Below, in pieces: positions 43,468 to 52,905 of a DNA stretch of 64,000 nt. The notes beneath the pieces were generated by a model. The model did not search any database. It saw only the letters and a program-made list of their open reading frames with translations, and had not been told where the DNA came from. Every line of letters begins with the position of its first letter. Within the stretch, counting starts at the first letter, position 1. Made by a program: the position numbers and the translations under genes. Location: assembly GCF_026626635.1 (NCBI RefSeq), contig NZ_JAPNKA010000001.1, positions 12,012,501 through 12,076,500 on the forward strand. Reading direction: 5' to 3'. Source of the stretch: Archangium lansingense. Its GTDB lineage: Bacteria > Myxococcota > Myxococcia > Myxococcales > Myxococcaceae.

Positions 43468-44247
43468 TCAGTTGCAGCCCTGGCTCGCCAGCCAGTTCAC
43501 GCCCGTGGTCCGCTGGGTCGTGCCGTTCGAGCCGCCGTAGTCCACGTTCGAGAAGGACAAGGTCACGGTGGCGCCCGAGGACTGGTTCCTGAGCTCCATC
43601 GTCAGGTTGTTGGGGACGAGCGCGGTGGAGTTCGGGTAGTTCGCACCGATGTAGTAGCGAATCCGGCCGCTCGGCAGGCTCCCGCACGTGGCCATCTTGT
43701 TCTCGAGCTGCAGCCAGTTGCCGCGGTTGAAGTTGGCATCCTGCGGCACCAGGTTCGCCCGGCCACCCCAGCCCCCGAGCTGCGAGCCGATCATGTGCCC
43801 ACCGTCATAGTCGTTGCTGGGGTTCTCCGCGTCGCCCCACTGCCCCACGTTCAACTGACAGGAGTCGATGCGCGCCGCGGCGGAGATCGGCGGCAGGTAC
43901 TTGTACGCCCGGCTCGGCCGGCCCGAGCCGTCGATGAGGTAGTACTCGCCGTCGAAGTTGTGCCAGATGTTCCGGTCGCCCGTCGGGAAGTACTTCGGAC
44001 AGTCGCTGATCGCCTCCTCGGTGACCCGACCGCGGACGACGTACCCGATGCCGTAGGGCTTCAGCGCCTCCCGGATCTCCTCCTCCGTGTGGCTCTGGAA
44101 GAACTCCATGAGCCCGTTCGGACCACCAAAGTCCTGCTCCATCTGACTGGCAACGCCTTCGCCCCCCAGGTCCAGCTCCGTGGCTCCGCAACCGCCGAGC
44201 ACCAGGCCAAACACCGCCGCGACAGACAGCTTGTTCAGAGTGCGCAT
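43468..44247 (-). CDS. DNA/RNA non-specific endonuclease, lipoprotein
   Basis: A 259-residue secreted nuclease. The lipobox is LGGC (Cys20). The beta-beta-alpha-metal core reads DYDGGHMIGSQLGG (catalytic His151), ANLVPQDANFNRGNW (metal Asn) and LENK, matching the Endonuclea_NS_2 family. Localisation at the envelope suggests degradation of extracellular DNA or prey nucleic acids. It is preceded by an AT-rich region and followed by 194 bases with no gene. Confidence 0.87.
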   Translation of the reverse strand: MRTLNKLSVAAVFGLVLGGCGATELDLGGEGVASQMEQDFGGPNGLMEFFQSHTEEEIREALKPYGIGYVVRGRVTEEAISDCPKYFPTGDRNIWHNFDGEYYLIDGSGRPSRAYKYLPPISAAARIDSCQLNVGQWGDAENPSNDYDGGHMIGSQLGGWGGRANLVPQDANFNRGNWLQLENKMATCGSLPSGRIRYYIGANYPNSTALVPNNLTMELRNQSSGATVTLSFSNVDYGGSNGTTQRTTGVNWLASQGCN

Positions 44248-44572
44248 TCTTCTTGGTCCTTCTTCACCGGGTTCACTGCATTACCGGTCTTAAATACCAA
44301 GAAAGAGAGAAGCGCTTTGCAACATTTCTAAGGAATTCGTACAAGTACAAATCTATGCAAAAAACATGCTATTTCCTCTCTCCGCGTAAAAGCTGCGTGA
44401 GGGGTCCATCGGTTCATCCGCAACGGGCAGAGCGCCTCCTGACACGAGCTCTCAGTGAGACCCGTGCGGGTAGCGAACGCTGGCCGAAGTGGTTTGAACG
44501 GGGGGGTTTGAGGCGGGACTCGAGTTTGGGAGAGGTGGCTCGGGCTCGGCCACACTCAATCCCGGGGGCAGA
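44248..44572. other. Intergenic AT-rich regulatory region
   Basis: About 325 bases without a gene. The part at 44280-44400 is clearly AT-richer than the rest of the window (runs such as AAAAAACATGCTATTTCC) and lies directly upstream of the nuclease, so it probably holds its promoter. No hexamer pair with good spacing could be chosen. The remaining part is plain GC-rich sequence leading into a palindromic repeat. Confidence 0.5.
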
Positions 44573-44606
44573 CCCTCACCCCAGCCCTCTCCCAGAGGGA
44601 GAGGGA
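44573..44606. repeat. REP-like palindrome (copy 5)
   Basis: CCCTCACCCCAG, then CCCTCTCCC-A-GAGGGAGAGGG. It begins eight bases beyond the hrcA stop and is nearly identical to copy 3. Confidence 0.8.
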
Positions 44607-44613
44607 GGAGGGC

Positions 44614-45648
44614 TCAGGCCTTGTCGAGCGCCATCGACAGCACCTGGGCGGTGAAGTTCACCAGGGGGATGATGCGCTGGTAGTTCATCCGCGTGGGGCC
44701 AATGACGCCCACCGTGCCGAGCACCTGCTCGCGGCTGCCGTAGGGGCTCGCGATGACCGTCACGTCACCGGCCGAGGAGAACTCGCTCTCGGTGCCGATG
44801 AAGATCTGCATCTCTCTCGCGCGCTGCACCCGGTCCAGCAGCGACAGCAGCTTGTGCTTCTCCCCGAGCGCCTTGAAGAGCGCGCGCATGCGCTCCACGT
44901 CAGCGAACTCGGGCTGCTCCAGGAACGAGCCGGTGCCCTCGATGAGCACGCGCTCACCCGTCTGCAGGTCCGTGGCCGCCGCGCCCAGCTTGAGCGCCTT
45001 GGACGTCAGCGCGTTGTAGAGCGCCTGCTCCTGGTCCAGCTCCGCCCGGATGCGCTCGCGTGCCTCCTCCAGCGTCACCTCGTGCAACAGCTCGGACAGG
45101 TAGTTGCTCGCCTTGAGCAGCTCGTCCGAGGTGACGGGGAAGTCCACCACGAGCAGCTTGTTGTGCACCTGGCCGTTCTGCCCCACCAGGATGGCGAGCA
45201 CCCGGTCCTCGCGCAGCCGAACGAACTCGATTCGCTGGAAGATGGCCACGTCCGGGCGCGGGGTGACGACGACTCCCGCGTGCCGGGTGAGCGAGTGCAG
45301 CAGGCGCGAGGCCTCGGAGAGCAGCTCCTCCATGCCCGACTCGTGCGCCAGCCCGGCGTGGATGAGCTCGCGGTCGCGCGGTGCGGGATCCTTCAGCCGC
45401 ACCATCGTGTCCACGTAGAAGCGATAACCGCGGTCCGTCGGCACTCGGCCAGCGGAGGTGTGGGGCTTCTCGAGGAAGCCGAGCTCCTCCAGGTCCGCGA
45501 GCACATTGCGCAGCGTGGCGGAGGAGACGTCGAACTCCGCCCGCCGTGCCAGGTGCTGACTGCCGACCGGGCCACCCGTGGCGATGTATTCCTGAACGAC
45601 AGCGCGGAGGACTTCCTTCTCGCGCTCACCCAGCAGCTCCTCGGACAT
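44614..45648 (-). CDS. hrcA: Heat-inducible transcription repressor HrcA
   Basis: A 344-residue HrcA. The N-terminal winged helix (EKEVLRAVVQEYIATGGPVGSQ; SSATLRNVLADLEELGFL) and the AGRVPTDRGYRFYVD segment are diagnostic. HrcA represses dnaK/groE by binding CIRCE. No CIRCE inverted repeat was seen here, and the usual grpE-dnaK neighbours are absent, so this is a detached hrcA. ATG 45648 is the family-typical start (MSEELLGERE). Confidence 0.93.
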   Translation of the reverse strand: MSEELLGEREKEVLRAVVQEYIATGGPVGSQHLARRAEFDVSSATLRNVLADLEELGFLEKPHTSAGRVPTDRGYRFYVDTMVRLKDPAPRDRELIHAGLAHESGMEELLSEASRLLHSLTRHAGVVVTPRPDVAIFQRIEFVRLREDRVLAILVGQNGQVHNKLLVVDFPVTSDELLKASNYLSELLHEVTLEEARERIRAELDQEQALYNALTSKALKLGAAATDLQTGERVLIEGTGSFLEQPEFADVERMRALFKALGEKHKLLSLLDRVQRAREMQIFIGTESEFSSAGDVTVIASPYGSREQVLGTVGVIGPTRMNYQRIIPLVNFTAQVLSMALDKA

Positions 45649-45811
45649 CCTTGGCTCACACTCTCCAACGAACGGCGCTTCGCCCGGGACGGGCGGAAAC
45701 ACCGACCATGCCCTGAAACATTAAGAAGGTGGAAGGAACGGTTCAATCCCCCGCACTTCCAGGGAGCGAGCGAGCAGGCCCCCACCTCCCCCATACCTGT
45801 CCACACACGGT

Positions 45812-46945
45812 TCAGGGCTTCCGTGCGCGGCAGGTGCGGTCCAACTCACTGATAAGCGCTGGCTCCATCGCCCGCGTCGTCCGGGGGGACAGTGTCCGGA
45901 AGTGTCGGCACCGCTCCTGAGGGTCCTTCTCCTGCTGGAAGTAGCGAGCCATGACGCCTGCCGCTTCCTCCGCCCGTCCCTGCTTCAGGTGCAGGCGCTG
46001 CAGCGCGAGGTAGGGCTCCGCCGGTGCGGGGTTCTCCTGAATCTGACGTTCCAGCTCCTGGATGGCGGCGTCGTCCTTCCCCTGGCGCTCCAGCTCCACG
46101 GCCCCTTCCAAGCGGGGCGTCCCAGAACAGGCGGTCCGGATTTCACGGAGCCGCTGCGCGAACCGAGCGCCCATGCGCTCGTAGGGGTCGAGGTCCACGG
46201 ACTTGAATATCTGGCAGCGCTCGGCCCGGGGCTCCTTGGCGGTGGCATCCCAGACGGCGTCGTACACCTGAGCGGCCTCGCGCACGCGCCCGGCCGCGGC
46301 GAGCCTGTCGGCGAACTGGATGTCCGCCAGCGCGTCCTCACGGCCCTCATAGGGGCGGACCGAGAGATGGGTGCGGTACTCGCGAACCGCCTCGTCCGTC
46401 TGGCCCTGGTCGAGCAGCAGCCCAGCCAGGTCCTTGTGAGCCTCGGGGTGCTTCGGGTTGAGCTCCAGGGTGCGCCGCAGCAGCCGGATGCGGGCCTCCG
46501 GGTCGCGAGTCAGGACGCTGAGTCCGTAGTACGGCCGCGCATCCTGGATGCCCAGGTTCACGAGCTGCTGGTAGAGGTCGAGCGAGCGCTGGCGGAGGCG
46601 TGCGCGCTCAGCGCTGCCCTCGGGCTGGCGGAAGGCCTGGTTCCAGACGGCATCCGCGAGCGCGAGCTGGGCATCGAGCTGACGCGGGTCATCGCGAACC
46701 ACGGCCTCGAGCTGGCGCACGGCCTTCTCGCACGCGGCGTCGTCGAAGCCCTCGGCCTGGCAGCCCTCCTGGTGGAGCCGCAGCGCCTCGCGAGCGGCGG
46801 CGGAGGGCGGAGCGGGCACGTAACGTCCGGGGGGCGCGACGGCGAATGAGCGGCTGGGAGCGGTGGAGGGCTGCTGGGCCCAGGCCGCGGAGGAGAGGAG
46901 CACGCAACAGGCGAGCAGACGGAAGGTAGGGGAAGCCATGGGCAT
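45812..46945 (-). CDS. Secreted TPR-repeat protein
   Basis: A 377-residue protein with signal peptide (ending ...SAAWAQ) and TPR-like repeats, clearest at ELNPKHPEAHKDLAGLLLDQGQ and PAEPYLALQRLHLKQG. The ATG at 46945 has AAGGAA just upstream. It follows the M15-like peptidase gene by 16 bases and is likely co-transcribed. Probably a periplasmic protein-interaction factor; no specific function recognised. Confidence 0.82.
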   Translation of the reverse strand: MPMASPTFRLLACCVLLSSAAWAQQPSTAPSRSFAVAPPGRYVPAPPSAAAREALRLHQEGCQAEGFDDAACEKAVRQLEAVVRDDPRQLDAQLALADAVWNQAFRQPEGSAERARLRQRSLDLYQQLVNLGIQDARPYYGLSVLTRDPEARIRLLRRTLELNPKHPEAHKDLAGLLLDQGQTDEAVREYRTHLSVRPYEGREDALADIQFADRLAAAGRVREAAQVYDAVWDATAKEPRAERCQIFKSVDLDPYERMGARFAQRLREIRTACSGTPRLEGAVELERQGKDDAAIQELERQIQENPAPAEPYLALQRLHLKQGRAEEAAGVMARYFQQEKDPQERCRHFRTLSPRTTRAMEPALISELDRTCRARKP

Positions 46946-46961
46946 GTTTCCTTTCCGGGAC

Positions 46962-48176
46962 TCAGCGCTGGACATGGACGTGGTCGGCCGCCGGGCTGTC
47001 GCAGGCGAGGAAGAGGGTGGCGCCGCGTTCGGTGAAGGAGGCGCGCTCGCCGACGACGGCGTCTCCAGCGGCCTCGACGATGCACATCAACTGCTGCGGC
47101 GTCTTGCCCGGGATGGGCATCCGGCGCGGGTCGATGTCCAGCGCGCTCCCGCTCGTGTGGCGGCTGTTGATGGTGGCGGAGCCAGCGGCGCGGTTGCGCT
47201 GCGGGTTGCGGAAGGCGCTGCTGACGAACTCCTCCAGCTGCACCCGCGCTTCGCGGTTGTTGGCGCGCGTGTCGGCGATGCCGTTCGGCCCGGCGAGGAT
47301 GGGGCCATTGCACCGCCCGCCGACCTGGGGACCCGCGCAGACGTCATCCTTCTCGGGGTCCGTGTCCCCGAGCGCCCCCACGGTGAGGATGGGCGCGCCG
47401 GGCGACACCACCACCGTCTGCGGCGTCAACCCGCGCGTTCCCACCCGCTTCTCCTGCACGTCGTTCTGGAGGAGCGCGTTGACCCGCTCATCCAGCTGGT
47501 TCAACAGGCGCGAGAGCCCGCCCGCTTCCGTCTCGGCGATGACGCTGTAGTTGCCGGTGTTGAGGACGGGGCGGCCCGGAACGGAGATATGGGCGCGACC
47601 CGGTTTGAAGCGTGTTCCGAAGTCGAGGTACTCCTGCCGCAGCACATCGTCCTCCTCCTGGCGGAGGAAGGTGGTCGGGGGCAGGCGAACCTCGAGCGTC
47701 TCCCCGCCCTCCAAGGGCAGCGACGCCACCAGCTCGTACTCCAGCGGCGGATTGGGCTGGCGGTTGCCCTGAGTGCCCACGCGCGAGCTGGCGTGGAAGA
47801 CGACCTCCTGCCCCTCCTTCGTGACCGGGTCCGCGGGCCCCGTCTGGGTCCCCACCGGCTGAAGGCTCCACTGGATGCGCGCCTCGAGCTCCTCCGCGTT
47901 GCGCACCCGGCCGCGCGCGGTGATGGACTCGACCGTCACGAAGGAGGTCCCCGAGGCCTCCGCGCCCTCGCCGCCGACGGAGACGTCAACCACCTCCAGG
48001 ACAATCTCCTCGTCTCCCCGCCGCGTGCTGTCCTGGCCCAGGGGCGCCGGCTCTCCGCTACCGCCCGCGCCCCCCGTGCCCTCCTCCGAGGCTGGACGCT
48101 TGGAGCACGTACAACCCGCCAGCACGATGGCTCCGCAGACGAACCACGCCCGCCAGCCAGCCCGGGTTTTGCTCAC
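46962..48176 (-). CDS. Lipoprotein with M15/VanY-like peptidase domain
   Basis: A 404-residue protein. GTG 48176 is chosen because it has GGAGGG eight bases upstream and yields a lipoprotein signal with LAGC (Cys22). The N-terminal half is a beta-rich, unrecognised region. The C-terminal 150 residues contain NSRHTSGSALDIDPRRMP and the terminal DHVHVQR; the H...D and HVH pattern resembles zinc D-Ala-D-Ala carboxypeptidases of the M15 group. Likely acts on peptidoglycan at the envelope. Domain assignment is moderate. Confidence 0.75.
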   Translation of the reverse strand: MSKTRAGWRAWFVCGAIVLAGCTCSKRPASEEGTGGAGGSGEPAPLGQDSTRRGDEEIVLEVVDVSVGGEGAEASGTSFVTVESITARGRVRNAEELEARIQWSLQPVGTQTGPADPVTKEGQEVVFHASSRVGTQGNRQPNPPLEYELVASLPLEGGETLEVRLPPTTFLRQEEDDVLRQEYLDFGTRFKPGRAHISVPGRPVLNTGNYSVIAETEAGGLSRLLNQLDERVNALLQNDVQEKRVGTRGLTPQTVVVSPGAPILTVGALGDTDPEKDDVCAGPQVGGRCNGPILAGPNGIADTRANNREARVQLEEFVSSAFRNPQRNRAAGSATINSRHTSGSALDIDPRRMPIPGKTPQQLMCIVEAAGDAVVGERASFTERGATLFLACDSPAADHVHVQR

Positions 48177-48426
48177 GGCAGTACCCTCCCCCCGCCACGC
48201 GTCTTGCGCGGCGAAACGCGCGCCACCGTAGGGAGCCACCGCGAACGCCTCCATCGCCCCCAAGGCACAGGTGTCGCAGAGCAGACGCCTCCGGCGGCGG
48301 ATGTGAGGCAGGCAGCCAGGCATTGCCCCGCAGGGTAGGCCGAGGAATTACATCGCGGAGCAAGGGCCACGGCGTTAGAAGCGCGACGCTTTGTCCTCCG
48401 CCTCTTCTTCGATCCCCACCGCGGCG

Positions 48427-49311
48427 ATGCCCGCGGACACCACGCCCGCGGACCCCAATCGCGGGATGCTCATCTTCTGCCTCTTCGCGCTCTACGTCGT
48501 CTGGGGCTCGACGTACCTGGCCATCCGCTGGGCGCTGCAGGGGGGCTTCCCGCCGTTCCTCATGGCGGGCATGCGCTTCTTGCTGGCGGGCCTCATCCTC
48601 TACACGGTGCTGCGGCTGCGCGGGTACGCCAACCCGTCAGCGCGGGAGTGGGGAGCAGGCGCCCTCATCGGCACGCTGCTGCTGGTGATGGGCAACGGCA
48701 GCGTCGTCTTCGCGCAGCAGTACGTGCCCTCGGGCGTAGCCGCGCTCGTGGTGGGCAGCGTGCCCTTGTGGGCGGCACTCTTCGGGGGACTCTTCGGCCA
48801 ATGGCCGGGACGCGCCGAGCGCTGGGGCCTGGCCATCGGCTTCTGCGGCCTCATCCTGCTCAACCTGGGCAGCGACATGAGCGGCAACGCGTGGGCCGCC
48901 TTCGCGCTGTTGCTGGGCCCCATCACGTGGGCCTTTGGCTCCATCTGGTCGCGCAGGCTGCCCATGGCGCCGGGGCTCATGTCCACCGCCACGCAGATGC
49001 TCACCGGCGGCGCCCTCTTCCTGCTCATCAGCTTCGGGCTCGGCGAGCGCCTCGCGGTCATGCCCTCGGTGCGCGCGCTCAGCGCCTTCTTCTACCTGGT
49101 GCTCTTCGGCTCGCTGGTGGCCTTCAGCGCCTACGGCTACCTGCTGCGCAATGCGAGGCCGGCGCTCGCCACCAGCTACGCCTACGTCAATCCGATGGTG
49201 GCAGTGCTGCTGGGCACCTTCCTGGCGGGCGAGTCGCTGAGCACCTGGGGGATGCTCGCCATGGGGGCCATCCTGGGCTCGGTGGTGCTGCTCACCCGCG
49301 CGAAACGCTGA
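48427..49311 (+). CDS. EamA/DMT-family exporter (YedA-like)
   Basis: A 294-residue membrane protein with ten predicted membrane segments in two EamA repeats: ALYVVWGSTYLAIRWALQ at the start of the first, and ALLLGPITWAFGSIWSRR at the second. It matches the drug/metabolite transporter group that includes YedA. ATG 48427 is preferred to a TTG at 48391. Substrate unknown. It is divergent from the M15-like gene, with 250 bases of gene-free sequence between the two starts. Confidence 0.88.
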   Translation: MPADTTPADPNRGMLIFCLFALYVVWGSTYLAIRWALQGGFPPFLMAGMRFLLAGLILYTVLRLRGYANPSAREWGAGALIGTLLLVMGNGSVVFAQQYVPSGVAALVVGSVPLWAALFGGLFGQWPGRAERWGLAIGFCGLILLNLGSDMSGNAWAAFALLLGPITWAFGSIWSRRLPMAPGLMSTATQMLTGGALFLLISFGLGERLAVMPSVRALSAFFYLVLFGSLVAFSAYGYLLRNARPALATSYAYVNPMVAVLLGTFLAGESLSTWGMLAMGAILGSVVLLTRAKR

Positions 49312-49499
49312 AAGCCCCGCCCAGACGGGCCCGGCTCGAGCCCGAGTGTCATCACTTTGACGTGACACCCCCGCGCACTGATTGGGCGCGAGCGGAGTGT
49401 CGCGCCGTGCGCAGGTTCCTCCTTTCCTCTGGAGGGGCTCGTTCCTAGTGTCCGCGACGCACTGGGACTACCCACTCGGTAGAAAAGGACTGCGCCCCT

Positions 49500-50921
49500 A
49501 TGAGCAACAAGACGGCGAAGGACGTGCTCTCGTATGCCAAGGAGCACGGCACGCAGATGGTGAGCCTGCGGTTCATCGACTTCATCGGCCGCTGGCGCCA
49601 CTTCGCGGTGCCGCTGCACGAGCTGAGCGAGGGCATCTTCGAGGAGGGCCTGGGCTTCGACGGCTCGTCCATCAAGGGCTGGTTGGAGATTCACAACTCC
49701 GACATGCTGGTGATTCCGGACCCGAACACGGCGGTGATGGATCCGTTCACGCAGACGCCGACGCTGGTGCTGCTGTGCAACGTGAGCGATCCCATCACCA
49801 AAGAGCAGTACATGAGGGATCCACGCAACATCGCGGCGCGCGCGGAGAAGTACCTCAAGAGCACGGGCCTGGCGGACACGGCGTACTTCGGACCGGAGGC
49901 CGAGTTCTTCATCTTCGACGGAGTGCGCTACAGCACGGAACCGCACCACATGTTCTTCGAGGTGGACTCCATCGAGGGCGCGTGGAACACGGGCCGCGAG
50001 GAGCCGGGCGGCAACCTGGGCTACAAGCCGGGCTTCAAGGACGGCTACAACGCGGTGATGCCCACGGACGCGCACAACGACATGCGCGACGAGATGTGCC
50101 GGATTCTGGGTGAGGTGGGCATCTCGGTGGAGCGGCAGCACCACGAGGTGGCGACGGCAGGCCAGTCGGAGATCGACTTCCGCTTCGACACGCTGGTGAA
50201 GACGGCGGACAACCTGATGTGGTTCAAGTACGTGCTGAAGAACGTGGCGGCACGGCACGGCAAGACGGTGACGTTCATGCCCAAGCCGCTGTACGGGGAC
50301 AACGGCAGCGGCATGCACACGCACCAGTCGCTGTGGAAGGGCGGCAAGCCGCTGTTCGCGGGCGAGAGCTACGCGGGCATGAGCGAGATGGCGTTGCACT
50401 ACATTGGCGGCATCCTGAAGCACGCGCGGGCGCTGGCGGCGATCTGCAACCCGACGAACAACTCGTACAAGCGGCTGGTGCCGGGCTACGAGGCGCCGGT
50501 GAACCTGGCGTACTCGAGCCGCAACCGGAGCGCGTCCATCCGGATTCCGATGTTCAGCGCGAGCCCGAAGGCGAAGCGGCTGGAGTTCCGCTCACCGGAT
50601 CCGAGCTGCAACCCGTACCTGGCGTTCGCGGCGCAGCTGATGGCGGGGCTGGACGGCATCGAGAACAAGATCGACCCGGGCGATCCGCTGGACAAGGACA
50701 TCTACGGGCTGTCGCCGGAGGAGCTCAAGGACGTGCCGAAGATGCCGGGCTCGCTGGAGGAGGCGCTGGACTGCCTGAAGAAGGACCACAAGTTCCTGCT
50801 GAAGGGGGACGTGTTCAGCGAGGACGCGCTCGAGAGCTGGATTGAGCAGAAGCAGAAGGAGGTGGACGCCATCCGCCTGCGTCCGCACCCGATGGAGTAC
50901 CAGCTCTACTACGACATCTGA
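49500..50921 (+). CDS. glnA: Glutamine synthetase type I
   Basis: A 473-residue GSI enzyme: [11 protein letters not shown], the ATP-loop-like [37 protein letters not shown] and [25 protein letters not shown] region are intact. Tyr402 in [11 protein letters not shown] sits at the adenylylation site, so it is probably the GSI-beta form regulated by GlnE. It makes glutamine from glutamate, ammonia and ATP. The 188 bases upstream show no obvious sigma54 site. A palindromic repeat follows the stop. Confidence 0.96.
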   Translation: MSNKTAKDVLSYAKEHGTQMVSLRFIDFIGRWRHFAVPLHELSEGIFEEGLGFDGSSIKGWLEIHNSDMLVIPDPNTAVMDPFTQTPTLVLLCNVSDPITKEQYMRDPRNIAARAEKYLKSTGLADTAYFGPEAEFFIFDGVRYSTEPHHMFFEVDSIEGAWNTGREEPGGNLGYKPGFKDGYNAVMPTDAHNDMRDEMCRILGEVGISVERQHHEVATAGQSEIDFRFDTLVKTADNLMWFKYVLKNVAARHGKTVTFMPKPLYGDNGSGMHTHQSLWKGGKPLFAGESYAGMSEMALHYIGGILKHARALAAICNPTNNSYKRLVPGYEAPVNLAYSSRNRSASIRIPMFSASPKAKRLEFRSPDPSCNPYLAFAAQLMAGLDGIENKIDPGDPLDKDIYGLSPEELKDVPKMPGSLEEALDCLKKDHKFLLKGDVFSEDALESWIEQKQKEVDAIRLRPHPMEYQLYYDI

Positions 50922-50979
50922 GCCGGGCCCCGCCAAACCAACACCCCACTCCCAACACCCAACTCCCACGGAGCCAACT

Positions 50980-51015
50980 TCCCCTCTCCCCTCGGGAGAG
51001 GGACGGGGTGAGGGT
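50980..51015. repeat. REP-like palindrome (copy 6, inverted)
   Basis: TCCCCTCTCCC-CTC-GGGAGAGGGACGGGGTGAGGG: here the GGGGTGAGGG tail is on the right, so the element is inverted relative to copies 2, 3 and 5. It lies between the convergent ends of glnA and the M49-like peptidase gene, where it could serve both as a stopper. Confidence 0.75.
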
Positions 51016-51102
51016 ATCGAGCCTCCCTGATTGAACACGGGGCGCATCCCGGGGACACCTGGGGGCGCCCCGTGGCCATCAGGGTCCTCGAGTGGATGAC
51101 AC

Positions 51103-52893
51103 CTACTCGCCGAGGGCCCCGTAGTGCACGACGCGGAAGCGGGCGCCCTGGGCCTCGCGGATGCCGGCGGCGAGCGCCTCATGCAGCTCGGGCGTCCAGG
51201 TGGTCCACTGGTCGAAGAAGCGCGCGGCGGCGGCCTTGTCTCCCGCGTGCTGGAGCGCGAGCACTTCCTTGAGCAGCGAGGTGAAGGTCTCCGGGTAGCG
51301 CTCGTACCGGAGGGTGAGGCGCGCGGTCTTCGGGTCCGCCTCGATCAGCCCATGCGCGAGGAACCAGTTGAACTGGATGAGCTGCATCGTCTGGTAGGGC
51401 TGGTCGCGGCGCGGCTTCGCGTTCTGCAGCGTGCGGCGGATACCGGAGGCCCGCACGGCGCGCAGCGTGGCATCGCTCACCGTCCCCGCCTTGTGCATGG
51501 AGTGCAGCGCGAAGAGCGAGACGAGGTCGGCCTTCATCTCCTCGAGCGCGTCCGAGTAGTCCTCCAGCGCGACCTCGAGCGTGCGCCCCTTCACGTCCCG
51601 CTCGACACCAAGGTAGTGGCCGATCTCATGCCACAGCGTGCGCTGGGAGTTCCCCTCGGGTGCGAGGTCTCCGGCGTGGGCCTCCACGGTGACGGCGCGC
51701 CAGATGCGCTCGTCGGCGGCGAAGATGTCCGGGTTCTTCATGATGTTGTCGCGCAGCAGGATGGTGCGGCCGTAGCGACGAGAGAAGAGCGCGTCATTGG
51801 GGAGGATGCTCGCGGTGTTCGTGCCACGAGCCTGGCCGAAGTCGGCGATGACCTCGTAGACGCCGACCGGGATGTCCTCGCGCACGCGCCGAGGGTACGG
51901 ATACGGCAGGGAGTCTTGGAGCGCCTGCAAACCACCGAGGGCCCGGCGCAGCTCACGCGTCGCCTCCTCGTTCTCCAGGAGCAGGCTCATGCTGTGGAAC
52001 GCCTTCACGCCGAAGAGCGCGTCATCGTACGTCTCATAGGAGCCGATCTGCGCATTGAGGCGCTGGAAGCGGCCCGTCACCCAGGACGCATCGCCGCTCT
52101 CGTAGTCGTTGGAGAGCAGGTCCCGAGCGCGGTTGCGAAGGAAGCGGGCGAACTCGCCGTCCGACTTCTCCACCGAGTCCGCGGCGCTCATGAGCAGCTC
52201 ATACGCGCGCAGGAAGTCGTTCGCGTACGCGACCGGGTACGGCACCGCGTAGAACGTCTTCGCATCGGGCTTCTTCGCGAGTGACTTCAGGTGTGGGGCG
52301 AGCCGGGGGTGGAGAACCGCGAGCACGGGGTGCTTCACGAGCGTGGCCAGGTCTCGGTCGAGCCAGGCCTTCGTCGCGCGACGGACGACGGTCCGCTCAC
52401 CGAGAATCGCCTCGCGCTGCTCCGGGAAGCGGGTCAGGAAGGCATCGAGTTCCTCGCGCGTGGCGTCCGAAGGATAGACGTTGCGCGCGGGCACCTCCGG
52501 GGTGACGGGAAGGAAGGGCTCGCGGCGGTTGTCGAGCGTCGTGGCGATGGGACCCTGGAAGAGGCGGTAGAGGGTGAGGAGGTCGCGCGTCTCCTTGGAG
52601 CCGCGGAGCTGCTGGTCGGTTCGGGCAAGGCGGGCATGCGCCTCGAGCGCCTGGGGATGGCGGGACTCCTCGTAAACGCGCTGGAGGAGCTGCCCCACTT
52701 CCAGGAGGTCTTTCACGGCCCGCTGCTCCTCGGGCGAGAGGCGCGAGAGGTCTGGCACGAGGCGGATGGTCTCGGTCTTGGCGAGCAGCTCCTGGGTCCT
52801 GGACTCGGGCCAATAGCCAGCCGGGAGCGAGGATTTTGACGCGGCAGAGGCGGCTGTGGAGAGCGCGAGGGTGATGACGAGCGGCAGTTTCAT
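51103..52893 (-). CDS. Secreted M49-like (dipeptidyl-peptidase III-related) metallopeptidase
   Basis: A 596-residue protein with signal peptide (MKLPLVITLALSTAASA). The zinc motif is LWHEIGHYLG (about residue 420) and a second acidic helix reads ALEEMKADLVSLF, the arrangement of the HEXXGH/EExxAD pair of M49-like families. Probably cleaves peptides in the periplasm or outside. It begins 12 bases after the degenerate E2-like gene and ends a three-gene run. Family assignment is by motif; substrate unknown. Confidence 0.8.
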   Translation of the reverse strand: MKLPLVITLALSTAASAASKSSLPAGYWPESRTQELLAKTETIRLVPDLSRLSPEEQRAVKDLLEVGQLLQRVYEESRHPQALEAHARLARTDQQLRGSKETRDLLTLYRLFQGPIATTLDNRREPFLPVTPEVPARNVYPSDATREELDAFLTRFPEQREAILGERTVVRRATKAWLDRDLATLVKHPVLAVLHPRLAPHLKSLAKKPDAKTFYAVPYPVAYANDFLRAYELLMSAADSVEKSDGEFARFLRNRARDLLSNDYESGDASWVTGRFQRLNAQIGSYETYDDALFGVKAFHSMSLLLENEEATRELRRALGGLQALQDSLPYPYPRRVREDIPVGVYEVIADFGQARGTNTASILPNDALFSRRYGRTILLRDNIMKNPDIFAADERIWRAVTVEAHAGDLAPEGNSQRTLWHEIGHYLGVERDVKGRTLEVALEDYSDALEEMKADLVSLFALHSMHKAGTVSDATLRAVRASGIRRTLQNAKPRRDQPYQTMQLIQFNWFLAHGLIEADPKTARLTLRYERYPETFTSLLKEVLALQHAGDKAAAARFFDQWTTWTPELHEALAAGIREAQGARFRVVHYGALGE

Positions 52894-52905
52894 GTGCGCG
52901 CCAGC

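Noticed and set aside
45649-45811. Possible CIRCE operator upstream of hrcA
   Set aside because: No TTAGCACTC-N9-GAGTGCTAA-like inverted repeat could be found.
49312-49499. Sigma54 promoter upstream of glnA
   Set aside because: No GG-N10-GC site with acceptable flanks was recognised.
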